This document shows, piece by piece, positions 25,521 through 34,035 of a stretch of DNA of 64,000 nt; position 1 is the stretch's first letter, and every line of letters starts with the position of its first letter. The notes under the pieces are model-generated. The model had not been told where the DNA came from and did not search any database. It saw only the letters and a list, made by a program, of their open reading frames with translations. Location: assembly GCA_964641415.1 (NCBI GenBank), contig CAZXMW010000008.1:1-64000 (forward strand). The letters run 5' to 3'. This DNA comes from JAHECW01 sp964641415. Lineage in GTDB: Bacteria > Acidobacteriota > Thermoanaerobaculia > Thermoanaerobaculales > Sulfomarinibacteraceae. A program made the position numbers and the translations under genes.

Positions 25521-26789
25521 TCAAGCAGTGTTGCGTTCCAGGGGATGGGTGAGACAGTGCGGGCCGCCGCGGGCCCGCGAAATCTCGTGGCTGGCGAGCA
25601 TCAGACAGGTCCGCCGGTCCTCGTCGAGGGAGACCTCGGCCCGGCCGAGCAGGACGTCCTCGGCGGCGACAACCCGCCAGCCGCGTCGGTCGAGCTCTGC
25701 GGCGGTGGCGATGTTGCGGTCATACAGGGTGATCACGCCGGGCGCGAGCGCGAGGGTGTTGGCGCCGTCGGTCCACTGCTCGCGCTGCTGGGCGATGGGG
25801 TCGGATCCGCCGCATGGCACCGGCTCGAGGTCGAGACCGCGCGCGGCCAGGGCCCCGAGCAGCGGGCCGCGGTGGCGCGGCGTCAGGTCGGCGCCGCCGA
25901 GGTCGACCTCGTAGGTTGCGGCGAGCTGCGGCCCCGAGCCGCAGATCACCGGCTCGAAGACCAGCGCCGCGTCGTGATCGGCGGGAGTGAAGACCGTGTC
26001 GAGGTGCATGTAGGCGCGGCGCCGCGGCAGGTGGACGATCTCGAGCCAGCGCGGCCCGCCGTCGAGCCGTGCCAGCCCCCGGGCCAGGGCGTCCACTGCG
26101 AGGGCGTTGGTGCGCTCGGACACGCCGACCGCGACGATCTCGGGCGACAGCACGAGCACGTCCCCGCCCTCGAGCCGAGGCCGGTGGTAGCCGAAGAACT
26201 CCTCGAGCCCGGGCTCGGGGCGCATCGGGTCGTGGACCACCGGGGTTCCGCCGAGCTCGGGGTGAAAGCGGAAGATCGCGCGCGCCAGGATGCCCTCGCG
26301 CCAGCGCGCCGGGGTCGCCATGGCCGAGAACACGACGCCGGCGCCGAGCACGATCTGGGGGTCGCGTTGGAAGCACCAGTTGGGCAGCGGCGCGAGACGG
26401 AACAGGTCGCCGACCTCGATACCGCCGCCGTCCGAACCGGTGACGATTCCGGCGATGACGGCGTCGAGCATGGCATCGGCGCCGTCCGGCGCCGACGCTC
26501 GCAGATCGGGCGGCAACTCGGGCAGCAGCATCCGCCAGAGCCAGGCCCGGGCGTCCGGGTCGGCGAGAGTGTCGCGCACCAGGTCGGCGGCCTCGACGAC
26601 CTCGATGCCGAGCAGCTGGAGCAGTCGCCGGAAGCGGCCGTGCTCGTCGCGCGCCCGCTCGCCGAACAGGATGTCGTCGAAGAGCAGCTCCTCCATCATC
26701 GGCGGCACCATGCGGTCGACCTCGAGCCCGGGCTCGTGCACCAGCACCCGTGTGAGGCGGCCGATCTCCGATGTCACGTGAACCATCAC
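25521..26789 (-). CDS. arcA: Arginine deiminase
   Basis: 422 residues. ArcA hydrolyses arginine to citrulline and ammonia. The N-terminal SEIGRLTRVLVHEPG, central FQRDPQIVLG, LEGGDVLVLS, HLDTVFTPADHD and the C-terminal catalytic Cys412 in RGGPHCLTHPLER identify it; the usual C-terminal MSMPL sequence is LTHPL here. GGAGG precedes the start by 5 nt. With arcC nearby it supports arginine fermentation or pH homeostasis. Confidence 0.93.
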   Translation of the reverse strand: MMVHVTSEIGRLTRVLVHEPGLEVDRMVPPMMEELLFDDILFGERARDEHGRFRRLLQLLGIEVVEAADLVRDTLADPDARAWLWRMLLPELPPDLRASAPDGADAMLDAVIAGIVTGSDGGGIEVGDLFRLAPLPNWCFQRDPQIVLGAGVVFSAMATPARWREGILARAIFRFHPELGGTPVVHDPMRPEPGLEEFFGYHRPRLEGGDVLVLSPEIVAVGVSERTNALAVDALARGLARLDGGPRWLEIVHLPRRRAYMHLDTVFTPADHDAALVFEPVICGSGPQLAATYEVDLGGADLTPRHRGPLLGALAARGLDLEPVPCGGSDPIAQQREQWTDGANTLALAPGVITLYDRNIATAAELDRRGWRVVAAEDVLLGRAEVSLDEDRRTCLMLASHEISRARGGPHCLTHPLERNTA

Positions 26790-27126
26790 TGCCTCCGCTG
26801 GTGATCATAGCCGTCTTCTCGTCGGTGTATCGACTGAACCGTTCCCTGGAGTTCGGCCATTTTCCGGGAGCGCGTATCGAATCGACCTCCGGGGAAAGCA
26901 ACCGGTTGACCGGTTGCGGTTTCGGCTCCCGGAGCCTGCGCCCGTCGCTTCATGGTACAACTCGGGGCCGCTGATTCGAGGGCGGGGTCGCAATCGACCG
27001 GCGGAGCTCGGAAATCACGAGCCGCGTGCACGTGTTCCTGAGAAAGTCGGACCACGCGGCTCGCAGCCGGCACCTGGCTCGCCGCCACCAGAGGATGGAT
27101 CGAACAACCGAAGGGAGAGATGCACC
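26790..27126. other. 337-bp gap upstream of the peroxiredoxin gene
   Basis: No protein-like frame. It contains nested inverted repeats: an inner exact palindromic hairpin with 8-bp arms (26898-26917, GCAACCGG loop CCGGTTGC) inside a 9-bp outer pair (26863-26871 with 26925-26933). These could shape the 5' leader of the peroxiredoxin mRNA or bind a regulator. I found no convincing -35/-10 pair. Confidence 0.45.
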
Positions 27127-27651
27127 ATGAGCATGATCGGAAAGAAAGCACCCGAGTGGAGCGGCCCGGCCTACGTCAACGGTGAGGAGAAGGAGGTCTC
27201 AAGCTCCGACCTGGCCGGCAAGTGGTACGTTTTGTACTGGTACCCGCTCGACTTCACCTTCGTCTGCCCGACCGAGATCAAGGGCTTCCAGGAGCTCCTC
27301 GAGGACTTCGAGGACGACGGCGTTTCCGTTGTCGGCGTCTCGACGGACTCGTTCTTCTCGCACAAGGCCTGGTTCGCCGACCGTGACACCTTCCCGGCCG
27401 AGATCACCCACCCGGTGCTGGCCGACACCAACCACTCGGTCAGCCGCGCCTTCGACGTCCTCAAGGAGGATGCCGGCATCGCCTACCGGGCGACGGTGGT
27501 CGTCGATCCCGACGGCATCGTCCGCTCCGAGGCGATCAACGACCTCGACGTCGGCCGCAGCCCGAAGGAGGTGCTCCGCACCCTCCAGGCTCTGCAGAGC
27601 GGCGGTCTGTGCGGCGCCGACTGGGAGAAGGGCGAGGGCTTCGTCGGCTGA
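27127..27651 (+). CDS. Peroxiredoxin, AhpC/typical 2-Cys type
   Basis: 174 residues. It reduces hydroperoxides with a peroxidatic cysteine, Cys47 in DFTFVCPTE, and has a resolving cysteine, Cys162, in SGGLCGADW. The conserved catalytic Thr/Pro neighbours are present (PLDFTFVCPT). GGGAGAG precedes the ATG; the open frame upstream has no start signal. The next gene, 28 bp downstream, encodes a small CxxC protein that is a plausible reductant. Confidence 0.93.
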   Translation: MSMIGKKAPEWSGPAYVNGEEKEVSSSDLAGKWYVLYWYPLDFTFVCPTEIKGFQELLEDFEDDGVSVVGVSTDSFFSHKAWFADRDTFPAEITHPVLADTNHSVSRAFDVLKEDAGIAYRATVVVDPDGIVRSEAINDLDVGRSPKEVLRTLQALQSGGLCGADWEKGEGFVG

Positions 27652-27679
27652 GCCGGCCGACGCCACGCGAGGAGGCGAC

Positions 27680-28024
27680 ATGAGCAGAATCGAGCAGCTC
27701 GACCCGACGACGCTGGAGGACTTCCTTGCCGCCGACGCGTCAGTGCTGATCCTGGCCAAGACGACCTGTGAGAACTGCTCCAGGTGGTCCGAGGAGCTCG
27801 GCGCCGCGTGCTGCGACGCCGGTTTCTTTCCCGGGGTGCGCTTCGGCAAGCTCTACCTCGACACTCCCGGCCTGATCGCGTTCAAGAAGGCGAACCCGTG
27901 GATCGCCGGCGTCGAGGACCTGCCGTACAACGTGATCTACGTCAAGGGCGAGCAGGTCAAGCAGTACGCCGGCGGCGGCATCGACCGCCTGAGCAACCGA
28001 CTCAACCGGGTTCTCGGCGGCTGA
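27680..28024 (+). CDS. Small thioredoxin-like protein with CENC motif
   Basis: 114 residues. A thioredoxin-like pattern: strand SVLILAKTTCENCSRW with CxxC at residues 30-33, then FGKLYLDTPG, a VEDLPYNVIYVKGEQVKQYAGG strand pair with the expected cis-proline, and a C-terminal helix. A second pair, Cys42-Cys43 (GAACCDAG), could also take part. GGAGG precedes the ATG. The tight link to the peroxiredoxin suggests it recycles that enzyme, which is inference. Confidence 0.75.
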   Translation: MSRIEQLDPTTLEDFLAADASVLILAKTTCENCSRWSEELGAACCDAGFFPGVRFGKLYLDTPGLIAFKKANPWIAGVEDLPYNVIYVKGEQVKQYAGGGIDRLSNRLNRVLGG

Positions 28025-28199
28025 GCCGCGCCACGCCGCGTCGGTTTCCCGAGGGAGCGAGGGAGCGAGCGCGGCGCTCTTGACCGTCGGCAAGGTCGTC
28101 ATCGCCTTCCCGCAGCGCGAAGTCCAGCTCGACGCGAGCCGACCAGTCGCGGTCCGGGTGCGTGCGCCGAACGGCGACGAGCCGCCCGCCGGGTCGCGA

Positions 28200-29468
28200 T
28201 CAGCCCCCGTCCAATGCACCGAGAAGCAGCAGTGCTGCGGCGCGCACGCCGATCGGAATCGCCCGCTCGTCCGGCCGGAAGGTCGGGGTGTGGACGTAGC
28301 TGGTCCAGCCCTCGGCGACGTTGCCGACGCCGAGGTGGAAGTAGAAGCCCGGCACGACTCGGGCGAACTCCGAGAAGTCCTCGGCCGCCATGATCGGCTC
28401 GATCTCGAGGAGCGCGTCGTCGCCGAAGCCGGCACCCAGGATCTCCACCGACGACCGCGTCAGCTCGGGGTCGTTGACGACCATCGGCGTGACTCGATCG
28501 TAGGTCACGTCGCAGCTCGCTCGGTGAGCGGCACAGACGCCGTCAACGGCCCGCCTCATGGCGGCCTCGACGTGGTCCTGGGCGTCACTGTCGAGGGTGC
28601 GCACCGTGCCGGTGAGCTCGGCCGACCCGGCGATGATGTTGAACCGGTTGCCGGCATTGAAGGTCCCGACCGACAGCACCACCGGACGGCGGGCGTCGAT
28701 CTCGCGGGCGACGATGCCCTGAAGGGCGCCGACGATCTGAGACCCGACCCAGATCGCGTCGACGCCGTCCTGGGGCGCTGACCCGTGGGTCATGCGGCCG
28801 GTCACCGTGATCGCGAAACGGTCGGCCGACGCCATGAACGGCCCGCTGCCCCAGGCGAGGGTGCCGACCTCGCGGTTGGGCATGACGTGGAGACCGAAGA
28901 TGGCCTCGGGCCGCGGGTCGTCGAACACCCCTTGTGAGAGCATCAGCGAAGCGCCGCCCTCCTCACCGGGGGGTGCGCCCTCCTCGGCCGGTTGGAAGAT
29001 GAAGAGCACCGTGCCGGACAGCTCGTCGCGCATGTCGCGGAGCACCTCGGCGACGCCGAGTCCGACGGTGAGGTGGACATCGTGGCCGCAGGCGTGCATC
29101 ACCCCGGGGGTCCGGGACCGCCACGGCACGTCGACCGCCTCGTTGATCGGCAGCGCGTCGATGTCGGCGCGCCAGGCCACCACCGGTCCCGGCCGGCCGC
29201 CCTCGAGCACGGCGACGACGCCGTGACCGGCGATCCCGGTGCGCGGCTCGTAGCCGAGCTCGACGAGCCGGCGGGCGATCTCGGCCGCGGTTTGGACCTC
29301 GCGGTTGGACAGCTCGGGGCGGGCGTGGAACCAGCGCCGGCACTCGACGAGCTCGGGCTCGAGCCGATCGGCTGCGGCGGTGATGCGGTCGATGGTCGCC
29401 CGGTCGAGGGCGGAGGCCGGAACCGGCGCGAGCATGGCGATGACGCAGGCTGCGAGGAATCGTTTCAT
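28200..29468 (-). CDS. Exported M20-family amidohydrolase
   Basis: 422 residues with a signal peptide (1 to about 20, ending APVPASA). The M20D fold shows WFHARPELSNRE, the metal-binding HACGHDVHLTVGLG, FQPAEEGAP with the catalytic Glu pair, and MTHGSAPQDGVDA in the dimerisation domain. Relatives hydrolyse N-acyl amino acids, hippurate or auxin conjugates; the substrate here is unknown and, given export, would be met in the periplasm. A perfect palindrome separates it from the upstream desulfurase gene. The 175 bp beyond its stop hold no gene I can support. Confidence 0.85.
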   Translation of the reverse strand: MKRFLAACVIAMLAPVPASALDRATIDRITAAADRLEPELVECRRWFHARPELSNREVQTAAEIARRLVELGYEPRTGIAGHGVVAVLEGGRPGPVVAWRADIDALPINEAVDVPWRSRTPGVMHACGHDVHLTVGLGVAEVLRDMRDELSGTVLFIFQPAEEGAPPGEEGGASLMLSQGVFDDPRPEAIFGLHVMPNREVGTLAWGSGPFMASADRFAITVTGRMTHGSAPQDGVDAIWVGSQIVGALQGIVAREIDARRPVVLSVGTFNAGNRFNIIAGSAELTGTVRTLDSDAQDHVEAAMRRAVDGVCAAHRASCDVTYDRVTPMVVNDPELTRSSVEILGAGFGDDALLEIEPIMAAEDFSEFARVVPGFYFHLGVGNVAEGWTSYVHTPTFRPDERAIPIGVRAAALLLLGALDGG

Positions 29469-29514
29469 GAGCACCCCCGGCTTTGGTGATAGCACGCCCG
29501 GTCGGGCCACGCCA

Positions 29515-29538
29515 GCCGGGCGCGCCGGCGCGCCCGGC
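29515..29538. terminator. 24-bp perfect palindrome between desulfurase and M20 genes
   Basis: A 24-nt self-complementary GC-only run starts 2 bp beyond the desulfurase stop. No U-run follows. It could attenuate transcription into the M20 gene or be a protein site. Confidence 0.4.
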
Positions 29539-29540
29539 CC

Positions 29541-30734
29541 TCAGGCGGTGACGACGGCGCCGGCGGCGGTGCGCCGGCGGGCGTAGGCGGCGATGTCGAC
29601 GACGGCGTCGATCGCGCGGTCGACGTCCTCGGCGGTCGTGAAAGCGCCGACCGAGAACCGCACAGCGCCGTCGGCCGAGGCTGTGCCGATGCCCTCGTGA
29701 ACCAGCGGCGCGCAGTGCAGCCCGGTGCGGGTGATCACGTCGTGCTCGACGTCGAGCAGCTGACCGACCTGGTCGGCAGGCAGGCCGTCGACGTTGAAGA
29801 CGAAGACCGGCAGGTGGTTGCGGGTCATGTCGGCGCAGTACAGGGTGACGTTGTCGATCTCGGCGAGCGCGTCGCGCAGCCGGCAGGCGTGCGTCATCTC
29901 CTCGCGGTAGATCGCTTCGACGCCGCCGCGCGATGCGATCCAGCGCTGTCCGGCGAGCAGCCCGGCGATTCCCATGGTGTTCAGCGTGCCGAACTCGAAT
30001 CGCCACGGATAGTCGCGGGGCTGCGATTTCAAGGCGCTCTTGACTCCGGTTCCCCCGGACCGGCAGGGCATCAGGTCGACATGCTCGGCCATGTACATGC
30101 CGCCGGTGCCGGTCGGGCCGTAGAGCGACTTGTGCCCGGTGAAGCAGAGCACGTCGATCGACATGTCGTGCACGTCGATGGGCCTCAGCCCCGCGGTTTG
30201 AGCGGCGTCGACCGCGAACAGGATGCCGCGGGAGCGGCAGATCTCGCCGACCTCGGCGACCGGCTGGATGGTGCCGATGACGTTGGAGCCGTGGTTCATG
30301 ACCACGAGCCTGGTGTCGGGACGAATCCGGGCCTCGATGGCGGCCGGATCGACGAAGCCGTCGGCGTCGAAGGGAACGAGGTCGACGTCGACGCCGCGCT
30401 CGCGCTGCTGGTACATGGGGCGCAGCACCGAGTTGTGCTCCAGGCGGGTGGTGACGGCGTGGTCTCCGGGCGACAGCACGCTGCCGATGAGCAGGTTGAG
30501 AGCGTCGGTGACGTTGAGCGAGAACACGAGCCGGTCACGGTCGGCGCCGCCGAAGAGCTCGGCCAACGTCCGGCGGGTCTCGAGCACCGTGTCCTCGGCC
30601 TCCAGAGCGAGGTCGAAGCCGGTCCGCCCCGGGTTGACGCCGTGCCCGGAGTAGAAGTCGCACATGAAACGGATGACCTCGGGTGGCTTGGGAAACGAGG
30701 TCGCAGCGTTGTCCAGATAGACGAAGTCACTCAT
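29541..30734 (-). CDS. Cysteine desulfurase family protein (class V aminotransferase fold)
   Basis: 397 residues. YLDNAATSFPKPPEV opens the protein in the style of the SufS-like family first described as cysteine-desulfurase-related proteins; the PLP lysine is in FTGHKSLYGPTGTGG, and the active-site cysteine is in TRTGLHCAPLVHE near residue 340. It would remove sulfur from cysteine or a cysteine-like compound. It lacks suf or isc neighbours and instead follows a GntR regulator by 1 bp, which suggests a dedicated catabolic role rather than Fe-S assembly. Confidence 0.85.
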   Translation of the reverse strand: MSDFVYLDNAATSFPKPPEVIRFMCDFYSGHGVNPGRTGFDLALEAEDTVLETRRTLAELFGGADRDRLVFSLNVTDALNLLIGSVLSPGDHAVTTRLEHNSVLRPMYQQRERGVDVDLVPFDADGFVDPAAIEARIRPDTRLVVMNHGSNVIGTIQPVAEVGEICRSRGILFAVDAAQTAGLRPIDVHDMSIDVLCFTGHKSLYGPTGTGGMYMAEHVDLMPCRSGGTGVKSALKSQPRDYPWRFEFGTLNTMGIAGLLAGQRWIASRGGVEAIYREEMTHACRLRDALAEIDNVTLYCADMTRNHLPVFVFNVDGLPADQVGQLLDVEHDVITRTGLHCAPLVHEGIGTASADGAVRFSVGAFTTAEDVDRAIDAVVDIAAYARRRTAAGAVVTA

Positions 30735-30735
30735 C

Positions 30736-31437
30736 TCACACCTCGGTGATTGGAATCTCGACCTGGTCGGCAGCGCCGAGCGCCCGACGGATGCGCTCGT
30801 ACGATGCCGTGATCTGTTGATCGGCGCACGCCGACGCGGCGTCCGCATTGCGGCTTTGCATGTGGGTCACCAACAGCTCGTGCTCGGTGCGCATCTCGGC
30901 GCCGAAGTCGCCGAGATCGAGGCCGAGGAAAAAGAACCGTTGCATGGACACGAGCAGATTACGCAGCACTGCGAACAACCGGTCGTTGCGCGACAGCGAT
31001 GCCAGCTCGAGGTGGAAGCCCAGGTTGCGGTCGAGGAACTCGACGTAGGACGCCCAGTCGGAGAAGGTGTACTCGGTCGCCGCGAGCTCGCGCAGTCGGG
31101 TCAGCTCGTCGTCGCTGGCGCGGGCCACTGAGAGCGCGACCGCGCGGGTCTCGATGGCCGAGCGCAGCTCGAAGCTGTCGGCGATCTCCTTCGGCGAGAT
31201 CGGGCTGACGAAGTAGCCTTTGTAGGGGATCGCGCTCAGCAGGCCCTCCTGCTGGAGCCGGCGGCAGGCCTCGCGCACCGGCACTCGACTGGTGCCGTAG
31301 AGATCGGCCAGCACCTGCTCGCCGAGGGCCGCACCGGGCCGGTGGTGGAGGGTGATGATGTCCCGTTTCAGGGACCGGTAGACCTCCTCGGCGGCAGTTC
31401 GTCTGGGCGCGTTGGAGGGTGGGCCGATGTCCATCAT
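30736..31437 (-). CDS. GntR-family (FCD subfamily) transcription regulator
   Basis: 233 residues. An N-terminal winged helix (AAEEVYRSLKRDIITLHHRPGAALGEQVLADLYGTSRVPVREACRRLQQEGLL) is joined to an all-helical FCD effector domain with the EIADSFELRSAIE start and the metal-binding type pattern DRNLGFHLELA...TEHELLVTHM. FCD regulators usually sense small organic or amino acids. The ATG at 31437 lies 7 nt after a consensus -10 box and has no Shine-Dalgarno sequence; a TTG further upstream would fall inside the operator. It likely represses itself and the desulfurase gene. Confidence 0.88.
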   Translation of the reverse strand: MMDIGPPSNAPRRTAAEEVYRSLKRDIITLHHRPGAALGEQVLADLYGTSRVPVREACRRLQQEGLLSAIPYKGYFVSPISPKEIADSFELRSAIETRAVALSVARASDDELTRLRELAATEYTFSDWASYVEFLDRNLGFHLELASLSRNDRLFAVLRNLLVSMQRFFFLGLDLGDFGAEMRTEHELLVTHMQSRNADAASACADQQITASYERIRRALGAADQVEIPITEV

Positions 31438-31444
31438 GGGAAAG

Positions 31445-31472
31445 ATTGTATACAATCCGTATACAATGTCAA
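31445..31472 (-). promoter_or_regulatory. Promoter and operators of the GntR operon
   Basis: On the minus strand TTGACA (31467-31472), a 16-bp spacer and TACAAT (31445-31450), 7 nt before the ATG. The palindrome ATTGTATACAAT (31445-31456) covers the -10 box, and a second partial copy, CGTATACAAT (31458-31467), fills the spacer. The sites resemble FCD-type GntR operators, so autoregulation is likely. Confidence 0.8.
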
Positions 31473-31744
31473 CAACGGCATTCCCTGCCTCAACGGGCCG
31501 TGATCTTGCGCGCGACGCTGTTTCAGCGTAAGCTTGGCTCGAGGGCGCACGCTCACGCGCGGCCGAGAACCCTTCGGGTTGAAGCCGGCGCCCACGTCAC
31601 CGCCTGTCACCGCTCTTCGTGAGGCGAGCCCCGGCTCGCGGGCGTGAACTCGCCGCGTGGTCAACGATGGGTCACGCGGCGGAGACCTCGACCTGGAATG
31701 GTGCGGCGTGTCGTCGATACGGCTCACCGCATTCGAGGAAAGGT
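31473..31744 (+). other. Upstream region and likely leader of rho
   Basis: 272 bp without a convincing gene. Small stable hairpins are visible: CGCTG-TTT-CAGCG at about 31508-31530 and AACCC-TTCG-GGTT (a UUCG tetraloop) at about 31568-31581. rho is often autoregulated through its leader, and these may contribute; no promoter could be fixed. Confidence 0.35.
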
Positions 31745-32944
31745 ATGACTGACAACACGGATCAGCAGAAGAACACCAACAACAGAAAACCGCGGCGACG
31801 ACGGCGCCGTCCGAGGCGGCGCAGCGCCCCGAAGGGGCCGCCGCTCGAGGTTCAGGGCTTTCTCTCGGTGCGCGACAAAGGCAGTCCGGTCCTGGTCGAC
31901 TCCAAGCGAAACTTCGTCGCCGACAGCTCGGACCCGCTGGTTCCAAAGGAACAGGTCAACGCCCTGCACCTGGAAAGCGGGCTCGCCCTCGACGCTACGG
32001 CGCACGCCGGAGACCGTCCGCGGGTGTTCCAGATCGACAAGATCGAGGGTATGGCGCCCGAGGAGTACCGCAGCAAGGCGCTCCCTTTCGCCGAGCTCAT
32101 CAGCATCGACCCGACGGAGCGGTTCACGCTCGAGACCGAGCCCGACCTGGTCGAGCCGCGGGTCGCGGAGCTCATCGCCCCTCTGGGCAAGGGTCAGCGC
32201 TGTCTCATCGTGTCGCCACCCAAGGCGGGCAAGACCACGTTGCTCCAGCAGATGGCCCACGCCATCGCGGTCAACCACCCGAACACGACGATCTTCGTCC
32301 TGCTCGTCGACGAGCGGCCGGAGGAGGTCACCGACTGGAAACGGAGCATCGCCCGCGGCGAGGTCTTCGCCTCGTCGTCGGACCAGAGCCTGGAGTCGCA
32401 CATCCAGGTTTCGGAGATGGTCTTCGAGCGCGCCCGCCGGCTGGTCGAGCTCGGCGAGGACGTCGTCGTGTTCATGGACTCGTTGACCCGGATGTCACGC
32501 GCCTACAACAACGCCCAGAAGGGCTCCGGACGGATCATGTCCGGCGGTATCGACGCCCGCACCATGGAAAAGCCGCGCCGGTTCTTCGGCTCGGCGCGCA
32601 ACGTCGAGCACGGTGGCAGCTTGACCGTGGTCGCGACCTGCCTCGTCGACACCGGCTCCAGGATGGACGAGGTGATTTTCCAGGAGTTCAAGGGCACCGG
32701 CAACATGGAGCTCGTTCTCGATCGCAGGCTCTTCGAAAAGCGCATCTTCCCGACCATCAACATCCCCCAGTCCGGGACCCGCAAGGAAGAGAAGCTGTAC
32801 CCCAAGGAGCAGATCGAGAAGCTCTACCTGATGCGGCGCGCTCTGTCGTCGCTGTCGCCGGAGGCGGCCATGGAGCTGCTGCTGCAAAAGGTCAGGGAGT
32901 TCTCGTCGAACGAGCTCTTCCTGCAGTCGCTCCAGCTCAAGTAG
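31745..32944 (+). CDS. rho: Transcription termination factor Rho
   Basis: 399 residues. The ATPase core is complete: Walker A SPPKAGKTT at 158-165, LLVDERPEEVTDW, the Q-loop region LTRMSRAYN and the R-loop KGSGRIMSGGID, then QEFKGTGNMELVLDR. The RNA-binding fold begins LEVQGFLSVRDKGSPVLVD. In place of the usual N-terminal helical domain there is only a 30-residue tail with a run of arginines (residues 14-26). A GGAAAGG sequence precedes the ATG. The 3' end overlaps cvpA by 8 bp. Confidence 0.96.
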   Translation: MTDNTDQQKNTNNRKPRRRRRRPRRRSAPKGPPLEVQGFLSVRDKGSPVLVDSKRNFVADSSDPLVPKEQVNALHLESGLALDATAHAGDRPRVFQIDKIEGMAPEEYRSKALPFAELISIDPTERFTLETEPDLVEPRVAELIAPLGKGQRCLIVSPPKAGKTTLLQQMAHAIAVNHPNTTIFVLLVDERPEEVTDWKRSIARGEVFASSSDQSLESHIQVSEMVFERARRLVELGEDVVVFMDSLTRMSRAYNNAQKGSGRIMSGGIDARTMEKPRRFFGSARNVEHGGSLTVVATCLVDTGSRMDEVIFQEFKGTGNMELVLDRRLFEKRIFPTINIPQSGTRKEEKLYPKEQIEKLYLMRRALSSLSPEAAMELLLQKVREFSSNELFLQSLQLK

Positions 32945-33485
32945 CCGGTTTGGTCTCGTCCGCGGTGCCGCTTCCGCCGCCGCCGTCACCGCCGACCGGG
33001 TCGGGCTCGTCCGATCCCGACTCGGCGTCATCCGGGGCCACCGGTGCGCCGAGGATCTCCTCGACCCGATCGAGCACCAGCGAGCGCCGCTCGACGGTCG
33101 CCAACGGCGGCGCCAGCCGCACCGCGGTCAGCAGCAGGAGCGCCAGCACCGCCGCCGCCGCGGCGCCCGCGATCACGGCACCGGCCAGCCGGTTGAGGCA
33201 GCCGAGCTTGAGCGCCTCGGTGGTCCTTTCCATGCCCCAGCCGGCGACGGCGCAGAGCACGGTGACCGCGAGCCACGGCAGCAGGTAGGCAATCGCGACG
33301 GCGACAAAGGCCTGGGGCACGACCTCGGAGACCACCGGCGCCAGGTCGGGACCGACCACCGCCGCCAGCCAGATGCCGAGTGCGAAACCGCCGACCCCGA
33401 AGACGATCCGGATCGCGCCCTTGAAGAACCCGGCCAGGGTGATGCCGGCCCAGACGACGACCAGCACCCAGTCGAGGACCGTCAT
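32937..33485 (-). CDS. cvpA: CvpA family membrane protein
   Basis: 182 residues. MTVLDWVLVVVWAGITLAGFFKGAIRIVFGVGGFALGIWLA is the typical CvpA start; four hydrophobic segments lie before residue 125, followed by an acidic, glycine-rich tail. CvpA proteins are linked to envelope homeostasis and, in enterobacteria, colicin V export. The ATG overlaps the stop of the CBS-domain gene (ATGA). Confidence 0.8.
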   Translation of the reverse strand: MTVLDWVLVVVWAGITLAGFFKGAIRIVFGVGGFALGIWLAAVVGPDLAPVVSEVVPQAFVAVAIAYLLPWLAVTVLCAVAGWGMERTTEALKLGCLNRLAGAVIAGAAAAAVLALLLLTAVRLAPPLATVERRSLVLDRVEEILGAPVAPDDAESGSDEPDPVGGDGGGGSGTADETKPAT

Positions 33486-33904
33486 GCCAGCAGACGGACC
33501 GTGAGGTGCATGAAGTCGGCCTCGGTGACGATGCCGAGCAGCCGTCCGTCGTCATCGACCACCGGCAGACATCCGTACTTGTTGTCGAGCAGGATCCGGG
33601 CGGCCTCGGCGACCGTGGTCTCGGGCCGGACGGTGACGATGTCCCGGTGCATGATTTCGGCGACCGGAATCGTCACGAAGATTCGCCGCTGCTCGACGGC
33701 CTCGACCTCGGCGAAGATCGAGAACGACGCCGCCAGTAGATCGCGGTGGGTCACCAGCCCGACCAGCCGACGGTCGTGAACCACCGGGAGGTGACGGATC
33801 CGACCGCGGTCCATGCAGCTCTTGGCGTGGGCCAGAGTCTCGTCCTCGATGAGGGTGACGACGTCCGTCGACATGATCTCGTCGACCTGCATGCGACCGG
33901 GCAT
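33482..33904 (-). CDS. CBS-domain pair protein
   Basis: 140 residues made of two CBS repeats: MQVDEIMSTDVVTLIEDETLAHAKSCMDRGRIRHLPVVHDRRLVGLVTHRDLL and VAEIMHRDIVTVRPETTVAEAARILLDNKYGCLPVVDDDGRLLGIVTEADFM. Such pairs bind adenine nucleotides and act as energy sensors; the partner is unknown. GGAGGTGCC precedes the ATG. It lies between fabG and cvpA, where acpP and fabF often stand. Confidence 0.88.
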   Translation of the reverse strand: MPGRMQVDEIMSTDVVTLIEDETLAHAKSCMDRGRIRHLPVVHDRRLVGLVTHRDLLAASFSIFAEVEAVEQRRIFVTIPVAEIMHRDIVTVRPETTVAEAARILLDNKYGCLPVVDDDGRLLGIVTEADFMHLTVRLLA

Positions 33905-34035
33905 CGGCACCTCCAGAGGTGAGTGTACAGCAGGCCGGACACGAGCTGCCAGCTGCAAGATCCCGGGCGGTGCTCGGGGCGCCGCCCGGGTTCTTGGACA
34001 ACGAGTCGTCACATCCCGCTACCCTCACCCGAGGG

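Noticed and set aside
26941..26975. Possible promoter for the peroxiredoxin gene (GTACAA-like box)
   Set aside because: No -35 at a sensible distance and more than 150 nt to the start; support is too weak to annotate.
28025..28199. Possible gene fragment after the M20 gene (protein-like frame beyond its stop)
   Set aside because: The frame continues after the M20 TGA with plausible residues, but it has no start, no recognisable motif, and the M20 protein already has its normal length.
31508..31600. tRNA-like folding upstream of rho
   Set aside because: Two small hairpins are present but there is no acceptor stem or T-loop consensus, so no tRNA is called.
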